Below are positions 10,555 through 18,178 of a stretch of 52,859 nt of DNA, piece by piece. The notes beneath the pieces are model-generated. The model made no database searches and was not told the origin of the DNA. It was given only the letters and a program-made list of their open reading frames with translations. The translations under genes and the position numbers were made by a program. Each line of letters begins with the position of its first letter. Position 1 is the first letter of the stretch. The DNA lies in the NCBI GenBank assembly GCA_007713595.1, contig VMRY01000070.1, forward strand, positions 1 to 52,859. The letters run 5' to 3'. The DNA comes from Sedimenticola thiotaurini. Its GTDB lineage: Bacteria > Pseudomonadota > Gammaproteobacteria > Chromatiales > Chromatiaceae.

Positions 10555-10866
10555 ACAAAAAACTATTACGCTGTAATTGAAATCTCCCTGTACTTCTTCT
10601 GTTAAATCAATGCAGTATTTTTTTTGCTGCCCTTATAAATATAAATTTGGGTTAACCCGTTCATCCATGTGGTAGGGTATGCCCTGAATTTAAACTGCAC
10701 GGGATATTTGTTTGCTACCCCTCGGTCAGTCTGAGGCAGGGTCTATTCTGAATATCCGTGGCTAATATTCGGCTACAAATTATAATTACTTGATTACATA
10801 GATAAAATTGTAAACGGGTAAAATTTTCTGATAAATCGTTCTTTTGTTCTAAGGAGATCTTGAGAC
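10555..10866. other. Leader region upstream of sat
   Basis: These 312 bases are AT-rich and have no credible gene. They hold a T8 run near 10619-10626 without a strong stem in front, a perfect TATAAT at 10781-10786, and a strong Shine-Dalgarno AAGGAG at 10851-10856 for sat. I see no known riboswitch architecture. Confidence 0.4.
10781..10786 (+). promoter_or_regulatory. Possible sigma-70 -10 element of sat
   Basis: A perfect TATAAT 81 bases before the sat start codon. No good -35 hexamer lies 16-18 bases upstream, so this is either an activator-dependent promoter or a chance match in AT-rich DNA. Confidence 0.3.
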
Positions 10867-12054
10867 ATGATCAAGCCTGTCGGATCCGATACCCTTCAGC
10901 CTCTATTTGTCTATGACACTGATAAACACCACGCATTGATGCATGAGGCCGAATCTTTACCTTCTGTCATCATCAGCTCCCAGGCAGCGGGAAACGCTGT
11001 CATGCTGGGTGCTGGTTATTTCAATCCTCTTAAAGGTTTCATGGCTGTTGGTGATGCCATGGGTTGTGCGGAAAATATGAAGATGTCCGATGGCAGCTTC
11101 TTTCCGGTCCCTGTGCTTTGCCTGCTGGAGAGTGTTGATGCGATTGGTGGAGCCAAGCGCATTGCCCTGCGTGATCCCAACGTAGAAGGCAACCCTGTCC
11201 TTGCGGTCATGGATATCACCGCTACCGAGCAGGTATCCGATGAACAGATGGCCGTCATGACCAGTAAGGTTTATGGAACGACTGATCCTGAACATCCCGG
11301 CGTGGCTGCGTTTAACAGTCAGGGTCGTGTCGCTATTTCCGGACCTATTCAGGTTCTCAATTTCAGCTATTTCCAGAGTGATTTTCCTGACACATTCCGT
11401 ACAGCAGTTGAGATCCGCAATGAGATCCAGGAGCGTGGTTGGAAAACTATCGTGGCCTTCCAAACCAGAAATCCAATGCATCGTGCACACGAAGAGCTGT
11501 GCAAAATGGCAATGGACGCAGTCGAAGCCGATGGCGTTGTCATCCATATGCTGCTGGGTAAACTGAAACCCGGTGATATACCTGCACCTGTGCGTGATGC
11601 CGCGATTCGTAAGATGGCCGAGCTCTATTTCCCACCGAATACCGTCTGCATTACCGGATACGGTTTTGATATGCTTTATGCCGGTCCACGTGAAGCGGTA
11701 CTGCATGCCTATTTCCGCCAGAACATGGGCGCAACCCACTTTATTATTGGTCGTGATCATGCCGGTGTAGGTGACTACTACGGTGCATTTGATGCGCAGA
11801 CGATCTTTGACAATGAAGTGCCTGCGGACGCAATGGATATCGAGATATTCAAGGCAGATCACACCGCCTATTCAAAGAAATTGAATCGGGTTGTAATGAT
11901 GCGTGACGCGCCTGATCACAGCAAAGAGGATTTTGTCCTGCTGTCAGGTACCAAGGTTCGCGAGATGCTGGGGCAGGGTATGGCGCCCCCTCCGGAATTC
12001 TCCCGTCCAGAGGTAGCCGAGATTCTGATGTCTTACTACCAATCGCTTGATTGA
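10867..12054 (+). CDS. sat: Sulfate adenylyltransferase (ATP sulfurylase, Sat type)
   Basis: Interconverts sulfate plus ATP with adenosine 5'-phosphosulfate (APS) plus pyrophosphate. In sulfur oxidisers this form runs in reverse, releasing sulfate and making ATP from APS. The 395-residue length and fold belong to the homo-oligomeric Sat type, not the CysD/CysN heterodimer. The nucleotide-binding motif QTRNPMHRAH (residues 199-208) and GRDHAG (residues 295-300) are both complete, and the N-terminal PUA-like region contains GAGYFNPLKGFM. AAGGAG lies 10 bases before the ATG. The aprBA genes usual in dissimilatory sulfur metabolism are not adjacent, so whether it acts in oxidation, assimilation or both is inferred from the family only. 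A perfect hairpin follows the stop codon. Confidence 0.95.
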   Translation: MIKPVGSDTLQPLFVYDTDKHHALMHEAESLPSVIISSQAAGNAVMLGAGYFNPLKGFMAVGDAMGCAENMKMSDGSFFPVPVLCLLESVDAIGGAKRIALRDPNVEGNPVLAVMDITATEQVSDEQMAVMTSKVYGTTDPEHPGVAAFNSQGRVAISGPIQVLNFSYFQSDFPDTFRTAVEIRNEIQERGWKTIVAFQTRNPMHRAHEELCKMAMDAVEADGVVIHMLLGKLKPGDIPAPVRDAAIRKMAELYFPPNTVCITGYGFDMLYAGPREAVLHAYFRQNMGATHFIIGRDHAGVGDYYGAFDAQTIFDNEVPADAMDIEIFKADHTAYSKKLNRVVMMRDAPDHSKEDFVLLSGTKVREMLGQGMAPPPEFSRPEVAEILMSYYQSLD

Positions 12055-12062
12055 TTGAATAG

Positions 12063-12092
12063 GCCCCTCTGACGCATTTGCGTCAGAGGGGC
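12063..12092 (+). terminator. Hairpin terminator after sat
   Basis: A perfect 13-base-pair GC-rich stem, GCCCCTCTGACGC (12063-12075) with GCGTCAGAGGGGC (12080-12092), and a 4-base ATTT loop, starting 8 bases after the sat stop. The downstream tract ATTTCAATTT is a weak T run, so termination may be incomplete, or the hairpin may protect the 3' end of the messenger. Confidence 0.8.
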
Positions 12093-12399
12093 ATTTCAAT
12101 TTAAGAGTAATACGCTACAATCCCCCTTCCTGCGAAATATTTTCAGAGATGGAGATTTCTCCACTCGATCAAGAAAACCTGCAAATTCTCACTGCAAACC
12201 TGGTTTTTATCTCATTCAGCCAAGAGCAGATATATCCTTTTTTATTCAGAGCTGATCCGCTGATGATCTGAATAAAAAGTCTGGAATTCAACCGTTGATA
12301 CAACTTATCGTTATTCGACAGAGAGACGTTTCAACAGGTAAGATGCTGGACGTTTTTTACTAATTGATGATACCTAATAAGAACTCAAGGAGTGGATAG
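12093..12399. other. Leader region upstream of metY
   Basis: These 307 bases have no gene that I can support. They contain a perfect AT-rich inverted repeat (12239-12278, listed separately), a pair of GACGTTT direct repeats 24 bases apart (12325-12331 and 12349-12355), and the metY Shine-Dalgarno AAGGAG about 9 bases before the ATG. Confidence 0.4.
12239..12278. repeat. Perfect inverted repeat in the metY leader
   Basis: The arms TTTTTATTCAGA (12239-12250) and TCTGAATAAAAA (12267-12278) are perfect 12-base complements around a 16-base loop. The outer ends are T and A runs, so it could work as a weak bidirectional terminator, a transcript hairpin or a regulator site. It lies 122 bases before the metY start. 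Its role is unknown. Confidence 0.6.
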
Positions 12400-13674
12400 A
12401 TGAAGATCGAAACAGTGGCTATACATGGTGGATATGAACCAGATCCGACTACCAAAGCGGTGGCCGTGCCCATCTATCAGACCACGTCATATGCCTTTGA
12501 TGATACACAGCATGGTGCGGATCTGTTCGACCTGAAAGTCCAGGGTAATATCTATACCCGGATTATGAACCCAACAACCGACGTGCTGGAAAAACGCGTG
12601 GCATTGATGGAAGGGGGTATTGGTGCTTTAGCATTGGCATCCGGCATGGCTGCAATAACCAATACAGTTTTCACTCTCTGTGAGACCGGTGACAATATTG
12701 TCACAACCACCACTCTGTATGGCGGCACCTATAATCTTTTTGCCCATACCCTGCCACAGTTAGGTATCGAGGCACGATTTGCTGATCCAAAAGACCCAGC
12801 TGGAATGGCTGCCTTGATCGATGAGCGTACCAAGATGGTGTTTTGTGAATCCATCGGAAATCCGTCAGGAAATGTGGTGGATATTGGTGCGATGGCTGAT
12901 ATGGCGCATGCCAATGGTGTTCCGCTGGTGGTGGATAACACCGTTCCATCCCCCTATCTCTGCCGTCCCTTTGAGCATGGTGCTGACATTGTAGTGCATG
13001 CCTTGACCAAGTACATGGGCGGTCATGGCACCACCATTGGCGGCATTATCGTTGATTCAGGTAACTTTCCCTGGGCTGAGCACGCGGATCGTTTCGTTCG
13101 CCTGAATACACCGGATGTCTCCTATCACGGAGTGGTCTATACCGAGGCACTGGGGCCAGCGGCCTTTATTGCCCGTGCCCGGGTTGTACCGCTGCGTAAT
13201 ATGGGCGCGGCAATCTCTCCCTTTAACAGCTTCCTGGTTTTACAGGGGTTGGAAACACTACCGGTTCGAATGGATCGACATTGTGAGAACGCCATTGCGG
13301 TGGCTAACTACCTGCAGTCTCATCCACAAGTAGAGTGGGTACGTTATGCGGGTCTCGAAGGAAGTGCGGATAAACCCCTGGTGGATAAATACATGGGGGG
13401 TAGGGCATCCAGCCTTATGTCATTTGGGATCACTGGTGGAAAAGAGGCGGGTGCCCGTTTTATTGATGCGCTGCAGCTGGCTGTACGTCTGGTGAATATC
13501 GGGGATGCCAAGACATTGGCGTGCCATCCAGCCACCACTACCCATCGCCAGCTTAATCCTGAAGAGATGGCTCGAGCAGGGGTAAGCGAGGACCTCGTCA
13601 GGCTGTCGATCGGCATCGAACATATTGACGATATTATTGCCGATCTTGAGCAGGCACTTGCCGCCTCTCACTAG
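12400..13674 (+). CDS. metY: O-acetylhomoserine sulfhydrylase (PLP-dependent)
   Basis: Makes homocysteine from O-acetylhomoserine and sulfide, feeding methionine synthesis directly from sulfide. At 424 residues it has the length of MetY rather than the roughly 390 of MetB/MetZ. The Cys/Met-metabolism PLP fold is clear: the N-terminal HGGYEPDPTTKAVAVPIYQT, YTRIMNPTTDVLEKRVA, and the PLP-binding lysine in HALTKYMGGHGTT (K204). The C-terminal CHPATTTHRQL binds substrate carboxylate in this family. AAGGAG stands 9 bases before the ATG. In a sulfide-using organism this direct sulfhydrylation route is sensible. O-succinylhomoserine as substrate cannot be excluded from sequence. A strong terminator follows. 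Confidence 0.92.
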   Translation: MKIETVAIHGGYEPDPTTKAVAVPIYQTTSYAFDDTQHGADLFDLKVQGNIYTRIMNPTTDVLEKRVALMEGGIGALALASGMAAITNTVFTLCETGDNIVTTTTLYGGTYNLFAHTLPQLGIEARFADPKDPAGMAALIDERTKMVFCESIGNPSGNVVDIGAMADMAHANGVPLVVDNTVPSPYLCRPFEHGADIVVHALTKYMGGHGTTIGGIIVDSGNFPWAEHADRFVRLNTPDVSYHGVVYTEALGPAAFIARARVVPLRNMGAAISPFNSFLVLQGLETLPVRMDRHCENAIAVANYLQSHPQVEWVRYAGLEGSADKPLVDKYMGGRASSLMSFGITGGKEAGARFIDALQLAVRLVNIGDAKTLACHPATTTHRQLNPEEMARAGVSEDLVRLSIGIEHIDDIIADLEQALAASH

Positions 13675-13681
13675 AAAATAG

Positions 13682-13710
13682 AATGGGCGGTCCAATGACC
13701 GCCCATTTTT
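13682..13710 (+). terminator. Rho-independent terminator after metY
   Basis: Stem AATGGGCGGTC (13682-13692) pairs perfectly with GACCGCCCATT (13697-13707) over a CAAT loop and runs into T-rich DNA (TTTTT, then CTTTTTT by 13720). It starts 7 bases after the metY stop and lies between convergent genes, so it may also stop weak read-through from the minus strand. Confidence 0.9.
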
Positions 13711-13749
13711 ACTCTTTTTTGTGGTGCTATTCTTGAACTGTGGCGCAGT

Positions 13750-14121
13750 TTATTTAATCAGGCGCTTTTTGTATTCCTCTATCATCTCATCCGCGTGTTT
13801 CACCTGTTCCAAGGTCATAGCTGAAGAGGCCGCCAGTTTGAACCTTTCTGCATAGTTATCCCCTGCCAGCTGGGCAAGGCCAAACCAGACATAGGCTTTG
13901 CTGTAATCCTTGTCAGTTCCAACACCATAGAGGTACATGCCTGCTAATTTACCATAAGCATCGGGATCGCCTGCTTCTGCGGCTTGTTGGTATTGGTTAA
14001 AGGCTTCGGCATAGTTGCCTTTTTCATAAGCAGCTATACCTGACTCGAGGTCGGCATGCAATGGTCCTGAGAAGAGGGCGGTTAGAGCTGCAATAAAGAG
14101 AAATTTGCTATAAATTTTCAT
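13750..14121 (-). CDS. Small exported Sel1/TPR-repeat protein
   Basis: A 123-residue protein with a signal peptide (about residues 1-23, ending PLHA before DLES) followed by Sel1-like repeats. The first repeat is around GIAAYEKGNYAEAFNQYQQA and the second contains LAGMYLYGVGTDKDYSKAY. A short charged helix ends the protein. Such proteins act as periplasmic protein-protein adaptors, and no enzymatic residues are expected. It reads toward the metY terminator and away from the thioredoxin-like gene upstream, with an 86-base gap, so it may have its own promoter. The precise partner is unknown. Confidence 0.8.
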   Translation of the reverse strand: MKIYSKFLFIAALTALFSGPLHADLESGIAAYEKGNYAEAFNQYQQAAEAGDPDAYGKLAGMYLYGVGTDKDYSKAYVWFGLAQLAGDNYAERFKLAASSAMTLEQVKHADEMIEEYKKRLIK

Positions 14122-14207
14122 GGTTATCTACGAAATGAGGAGAGTACGCTAGTTTAAAGCAATTAGTCTTGAGAATAAAATAAGCAATTGACTTGACTGG
14201 CAGTAGC

Positions 14208-14714
14208 CTACTGTAGGCTGGTAACGATTTTTTCCACACTAATGTGGGACATCGATTGCGCTTGTTGGATCGTTTTGTCTAACAGTATTTTGTATGTGAC
14301 TGGATTATTAAACCCGACGATGGGTTCTCCGAGAATATTGCCGTTTTGATCAAGCAGCAAAACGGTTGGAGTGGCATAAATATGATATCGGGATACAAAG
14401 ATATGGCTGCGGATGGGGTCTCCGTCAAAATCGACTACCTTGCCACTGCGATCAATTTTAAACTCACGCAGGTGTACCCGATTGGCAAGATCACCGCTTT
14501 TTAGCAGTGGATTTAGCACTTGCTGATTCAGTAGGTCACAGTAGTTGCAGCGGTCTGAACTGAAGACCACCATAATGGGCTTATTTCCCTTGGATGCTGT
14601 TGACGCTTCGAGTGACCAGTCAAACACCTTGGGGGTGTTAAGTGGAGCGGCCTGAATCAGGAAAGAGAGAGTTATCAGGGTGAGTGCTAGAAGAGCGCTA
14701 CTGAACGACTTCAC
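14208..14714 (-). CDS. Periplasmic thioredoxin-fold protein (SoxW/TlpA-like)
   Basis: A 168-residue exported protein with a signal peptide ending at about residue 22 (LIQA, before APLNT). It has a thioredoxin active site CNYC (C56, C59) in SSDRCNYCDLLN and the cis-proline in IYATPTVLLLD (P116). The layout matches the thioredoxin-like proteins called SoxW or Thioredoxin_2/7 in sulfur oxidisers, which reduce periplasmic disulfides. Between the active site and the cis-proline is an insertion containing DRSGKVVDFDGD. No dsbD/ccdA partner lies beside it. A specific SoxW assignment is tempting, but there is no sox cluster in the window. The neighbouring minus-strand genes are separated by 86-124 bases. 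Confidence 0.8.
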   Translation of the reverse strand: MKSFSSALLALTLITLSFLIQAAPLNTPKVFDWSLEASTASKGNKPIMVVFSSDRCNYCDLLNQQVLNPLLKSGDLANRVHLREFKIDRSGKVVDFDGDPIRSHIFVSRYHIYATPTVLLLDQNGNILGEPIVGFNNPVTYKILLDKTIQQAQSMSHISVEKIVTSLQ

Positions 14715-14838
14715 AGTGGGTGGAGATCCTGCGTTACTGCAATATAAGCAAATTATAATATAAATTGAATTTTATGCAAGAAAAAGTGGATCAATAATGA
14801 AAACTTCTGATTGTGCTCACCGTTTGGTTTAAGTGTTG

Positions 14839-15663
14839 TCATTGCGTAATCTCATCAACCCGCAGCTCAATAGTTTGATCACTCCGGTTTTCTGTATGGG
14901 CCTCTCTCAGAATGCCACTGTTTTTCTGGTTCAACTGCTGATTGATACCGCCAATTGTAATCCATTCGCCCAGTCTTCCTGAAACCATGGTATCTGCCTG
15001 CTGGATATCGTAGCTGTTATGAAGGTTGCCCGGTCTGTTCATATGGGGACTGATTTCCAGCGTAATTTGTTGACCATTCAGGCGGGGCACAACATAAAAA
15101 CCACTGGTTACATTTTTATAACGTGTTGTCATCTGTTGGTGAACAGTATTGTTGTTAATGATGGTTGTTTGTTCCGGGATTGGTATGGATTGCCCGGTAG
15201 CGATAAAGGCAGGGTGGCCTTCCAGGGCCTGTATCCGATGGGTGGCATCAAGATCACTTTTGGTTCGGGTATCTCTTATTCTATATCGTAGCGAATTATC
15301 CCTGTTCTGATCGCCTACTATTACCTTGGCGTGTTTGCCTACCATCAGGTTAATGTCGGCCTGGTTATTCTGCTCAATACGTTGGCTGTTGCCTGATTGG
15401 CGAACCGCTATCATCAGGCGCCTGGGCGGTTGATCAAGACGTTGAATTATCTTTCGGATTTCGGCAAGATTTTCAGGTGATGTTCTAATGATCAACTGAT
15501 CGTTCATTCCGGAAATAGAGCCTTCCTTGTCAATAAATGGCCGTAGAACCGGGATGATTTCATCTGTTGCTCTGCTCTGAAGTTGTATGATCTCCAAGGG
15601 GTAATCAGCGAGGAGGTTGGCGCTAAAGATTACTAGGAATATAAGGGGAGAGAGCCTGGACAT
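14839..15663 (-). CDS. Short secretin-like exported protein
   Basis: A 274-residue exported protein resembling the N-terminal part of secretins. After the signal peptide (MSRLSPLIFLVIFSANLLA) comes an N1/NolW-like module (YPLEIIQLQSRATDEIIPVL, then IIRTSPENLAEIRKIIQRLD), then a partial secretin-like beta region (SIPIPEQTTIINNN, FYVVPRLNGQQITLEISP, WITIGGINQQL). It has no lipobox and is less than half the length of a gated secretin (MshL in this window has 584 residues). It may be a stand-alone periplasmic or outer-membrane accessory, or a shrunken secretin. I chose ATG 15663, with AGGA 11 bases upstream; GTG 15681 in frame overlaps the stop of the previous gene. It is likely co-transcribed with the PLD-like gene. 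Confidence 0.65.
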   Translation of the reverse strand: MSRLSPLIFLVIFSANLLADYPLEIIQLQSRATDEIIPVLRPFIDKEGSISGMNDQLIIRTSPENLAEIRKIIQRLDQPPRRLMIAVRQSGNSQRIEQNNQADINLMVGKHAKVIVGDQNRDNSLRYRIRDTRTKSDLDATHRIQALEGHPAFIATGQSIPIPEQTTIINNNTVHQQMTTRYKNVTSGFYVVPRLNGQQITLEISPHMNRPGNLHNSYDIQQADTMVSGRLGEWITIGGINQQLNQKNSGILREAHTENRSDQTIELRVDEITQ

Positions 15664-15680
15664 TTGAATATTCCTGATCA

Positions 15681-16208
15681 CTAAATATAGAGTCGCCGGA
15701 GCATGCTTTCTGGTTCACTCCGTTCCCAGATGGTCGAGAAAAATTCATACAGTAGTTTTGAACCAAGCCGGTCGCAGAAGTTCGCCTCGCCTTCATAGCG
15801 GTCTGTGGTTTTTCGACGAATATAGCCAATCTTGTCCACTATCATGAAGTTTTCTGCATGATCGATGTAGTCTTCGTGTGGCCGCTTGATCTCTATCTTA
15901 CTGGTTAATCTCCTAGCCAGTTCAAGTAGCCGATGTCCTTCTCTTTGGACGGTATCACTGTTTTGGATCAGTATTCTTACACTTAAGCCGCGCTGGTGAA
16001 GGGATAACGTTTTAATTGCATCAATAAAACCAACTTGATCATAGAGCGGCTTGTCCAGATCATAGCTGAAGATATCAATATGATAGCTGGCTTGTTGCGC
16101 CATATGCTCACAGGCCTGCTGAAACTGACTGCGACCCTCGAGATGTAGTCTGTCACTGTTCTCACCCAATATGTGCGCGGAAATTTGCATGCTCTGTTCA
16201 TTATTCAT
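15681..16208 (-). CDS. PLD-like (DUF7931-type) protein of unknown function
   Basis: A cytosolic-looking protein of 175 residues from ATG 16208, which has AGAGAAA just upstream; longer in-frame starts would run into the GNAT gene. The fold suggestion is a single phospholipase D-like domain: YHIDIFSYDLDKPLYD, then LSVRILIQNSD, then DHAENFMIVDKIGYIRRK. The last stretch occupies the place of the HxK(x)4D catalytic motif but has HAEN in place of HxK, so it is probably non-catalytic. The family name (DUF7931, often next to or fused with GNAT acetyltransferases) is from memory, not a search. The gene lies 16 bases after the GNAT gene and abuts the secretin-like gene, so the three probably form one transcript. 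Confidence 0.65.
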   Translation of the reverse strand: MNNEQSMQISAHILGENSDRLHLEGRSQFQQACEHMAQQASYHIDIFSYDLDKPLYDQVGFIDAIKTLSLHQRGLSVRILIQNSDTVQREGHRLLELARRLTSKIEIKRPHEDYIDHAENFMIVDKIGYIRRKTTDRYEGEANFCDRLGSKLLYEFFSTIWERSEPESMLRRLYI

Positions 16209-16224
16209 TATTATTTCTCTGCTA

Positions 16225-16665
16225 TTAATCAGGCTTCTGATTTTGCTCCATGCGCTGATGGGGTATCCCAGCTTCCATAAACTCATCACCTACAGAGCGA
16301 AAGCCATGACGCGTATAAAATGGGATGGCTTTTTTCTGTGCGTTGAGAAAAGGGGAGTGAACTTGCCCCTTTTTTGCCAGCTCAATAAGCTGTATTAACA
16401 GGGCACTACCTACACCCGAGTTGCGCCACTGGCTTAAGACCGCCATGCGGCCTATCTGTCCTTCCGGGGTAAGGCGGCCGGTTCCTATGCCTTTTCCTGC
16501 AATGTCTCTGGCTATAACGTGCAGGGATTGAATATCTTTGTCATCCCATTCCAGTGTTTGGGGAACACGCTGTTCAATGATAAAGACGACCTCCCTGATG
16601 CTGCGTAATTCAGATTTGTCACGGTTCCAATCCGCAATCTCGATGGTGAAATCATCACCGGACAT
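16225..16665 (-). CDS. GNAT-family N-acetyltransferase
   Basis: A 146-residue acetyl-CoA-dependent acyltransferase of the ElaA/YjcF-like branch. The core is recognisable: GTGRLTPEGQIGRMAVLSQW leads into the acetyl-CoA pyrophosphate-binding loop WRNSGVGSALL (pattern Q/RxxGxG/A), and FLNAQKKAIPFYTRHGF is the C-terminal beta4-alpha4 segment with the tyrosine typical of the fold. The N-terminal VFIIEQRVPQTLEWDDKD fits the ElaA type. The substrate is unknown. It is the first gene of the three-gene minus-strand cluster. Upstream lie about 490 bases of non-coding DNA shared with the divergent lytic transglycosylase gene. Confidence 0.85.
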   Translation of the reverse strand: MSGDDFTIEIADWNRDKSELRSIREVVFIIEQRVPQTLEWDDKDIQSLHVIARDIAGKGIGTGRLTPEGQIGRMAVLSQWRNSGVGSALLIQLIELAKKGQVHSPFLNAQKKAIPFYTRHGFRSVGDEFMEAGIPHQRMEQNQKPD

Positions 16666-17157
16666 GGCTACCTCTTGTGCTGGATATTTCTAGGATATGG
16701 GGTAAGTATAGATGAGATAGGGAATAATCTGAATTGTGTCAATGGGTTGAATTCAAGTTTCTCCCCATCTGGCCGATGCATGTTTGTAGAACTGCGTTGC
16801 CGTTAGTATAGATGGATTAATGACAACGGCACGGGTAGGAATCTAGCGGGAGGGTGGCCGTTGCCATCAACCATCAAGATCAATAGTGGATCAGAGTGTA
16901 AATGATGGTTGTGTGGATGATCACAGAATGCAGCGATGCTCGCCGGGTTTAAATACTACTGTCAGTTTCTGTGCGTTCTGCACGGTAATGATGATACACG
17001 GGTATCAATGCTGACACTGGCCCCGTATGCAAAGCACTTATAGCGAGGCGAGTTTGTCCGGGTTTGAAAAATTGCGCTATGATTTGAACGGTAAGTTGTT
17101 AATTAGGCGGCTATTATTGTAGATTGGTCAGGTAAACAGGTGCGCTTGGGAGAATAT
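16666..17157. other. Divergent intergenic region
   Basis: About 490 bases with no supported gene. It holds a perfect 9-base inverted repeat CAACCATCA (16868-16876) / TGATGGTTG (16903-16911) with a 26-base loop, and a 7-base repeat TGCCGTT/AACGGCA near 16799-16834. A promoter-like pair for the plus-strand gene lies at 17054-17083. No known structured RNA family is recognised. Confidence 0.4.
17054..17083 (+). promoter_or_regulatory. Sigma-70-like promoter of the lytic transglycosylase gene
   Basis: TTGTCC (17054-17059) and TATGAT (17078-17083) are separated by 18 bases, with the predicted transcription start about 65 bases before the GTG start at 17158. The match is good but not perfect, and it is a reading by eye only. 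Confidence 0.45.
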
Positions 17158-17796
17158 GTGAGAGTTAAAAACAGGACAACCAGTCTGCTGGTGTTAGTGG
17201 GAGCCTTGTTTGCCTCATCTACTGTCAGTGCTGAAATTTACAAGTATGAGGACCGACAGGGTAGACTACATTTTACTGATCGTCCGATGAAGGGGGGTGG
17301 TTACCATCTTCTATGGCGCTCAGGTCCTACGGAAAATAAACCAAATCGCTCCCGTATTGATACTTCAGCTATTAAAAGCAATCGTATTCGTTACACACCA
17401 CTGATCCGTGAGATTGCACGAAAGGTGCGTTTGAAGCCCTCACTGCTGCATGCGGTTATTGAAGCTGAATCGGCCTATGACCCACGTGCCAGATCGCGCA
17501 CTGGAGCAAGAGGGCTAATGCAGCTGATGCCTGGTACAGCGCGGCGTTATGGGGTGTACGACAGTTGGGATCCAAAATCGAACCTGGCTGGTGGTGCAAC
17601 CTACCTGCGGGATCTGCTGGAGATGTTTGAACATGATTTGCGGCTGGCATTGGCTGCGTATAATGCTGGTGAGAATGCAGTGAAGAAGTATGGTAACAAG
17701 ATCCCACCCTATCCCGAAACGCAGGCCTATGTATCCCGCGTTCTTACTTATTATCATGAAAATGAAGCTTCTGGCCTGTATGCCTCTCTCAACTGA
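17158..17796 (+). CDS. Lytic transglycosylase (DUF4124 plus SLT domain)
   Basis: Cleaves the MurNAc-GlcNAc bond of peptidoglycan in the periplasm, forming 1,6-anhydro ends. From GTG 17158 (GGGAGA 5 bases upstream) it has 212 residues: a signal peptide ending TVSA, a DUF4124 module (EIYKYEDRQGRLHFTDRP), and an SLT/Slt70-like domain. The catalytic glutamate is in VIEAESAYDP (E104), followed by GARGLMQLMPGTA and LALAAYNAGENAV, the classic family 1 motifs. An in-frame GTG at 17140 would add six residues and cannot be ruled out. Such enzymes trim the wall for envelope machines. It converges with the PilZ gene, leaving 21 bases. Confidence 0.92.
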   Translation: MRVKNRTTSLLVLVGALFASSTVSAEIYKYEDRQGRLHFTDRPMKGGGYHLLWRSGPTENKPNRSRIDTSAIKSNRIRYTPLIREIARKVRLKPSLLHAVIEAESAYDPRARSRTGARGLMQLMPGTARRYGVYDSWDPKSNLAGGATYLRDLLEMFEHDLRLALAAYNAGENAVKKYGNKIPPYPETQAYVSRVLTYYHENEASGLYASLN

Positions 17797-17817
17797 ATGC
17801 TAGTGCATTCGCCATTT

Positions 17818-18156
17818 CTATTCTCTCCAATCGCCAATCAGTGCGGCAATGATCTCTAAGTCTGATTCTGAGATATCAATGATGTGGAAGCCCATCCAGC
17901 GTTGAGCTGATCCTTCGACCTCTTGAACCCATAGGCTTTCAGCGCCGACCTGAATAACGTGTGCGCCTGCCTGTTCCGTCTCAAAGGCGATCTTGAACTG
18001 GAATACATAGTTTTCTGGTAATGACTGGTTTGTGATCATCATGAAACCACTCATTGATATATTGACCAGATTACCGATGACCTGATCAGATTCAGCATCA
18101 AGTATATCAATCCGGGTATCGCATACTTTCCGTGGTTGGGATCGCTTGTCAGACAT
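17818..18156 (-). CDS. PilZ-domain c-di-GMP receptor
   Basis: A single-domain PilZ protein of 112 residues. Both halves of the c-di-GMP-binding signature are present: RSQPR (R5, R9; RxxxR) and NISMSGF (N32, S34, G37; D/NxSxxG), spaced as in the family. The remainder forms the beta barrel (FQFKIAFE, VGAESLWVQE, RWMGFHIID) and a C-terminal helix. It should therefore sense c-di-GMP and relay it to a partner. The gene lies 22 bases after the DUF1631 gene on the same strand and is probably in its operon, so the DUF1631 protein is a candidate partner. The c-di-GMP-regulated MSHA ATPase encoded at 35169 is another possible link. Confidence 0.9.
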   Translation of the reverse strand: MSDKRSQPRKVCDTRIDILDAESDQVIGNLVNISMSGFMMITNQSLPENYVFQFKIAFETEQAGAHVIQVGAESLWVQEVEGSAQRWMGFHIIDISESDLEIIAALIGDWRE

Positions 18157-18178
18157 TACTTTGTTCCTTGGTTCTAAT

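Noticed and set aside
12324-12355. MetJ-like met boxes ahead of metY (AGACGTTT and GGACGTTT)
   Set aside because: Only two of four tandem 8-base units resemble AGACGTCT, and MetJ is largely confined to enterics, vibrios and relatives. Kept only as a direct repeat.
15681-16289. Longer N-terminus for the PLD-like protein starting at 16289
   Set aside because: It would overlap the GNAT gene by 65 bases in another frame, and ATG 16208 has a better ribosome site.
16666-17157. A c-di-GMP riboswitch upstream of the lytic transglycosylase
   Set aside because: The conserved GEMM core sequences are absent.
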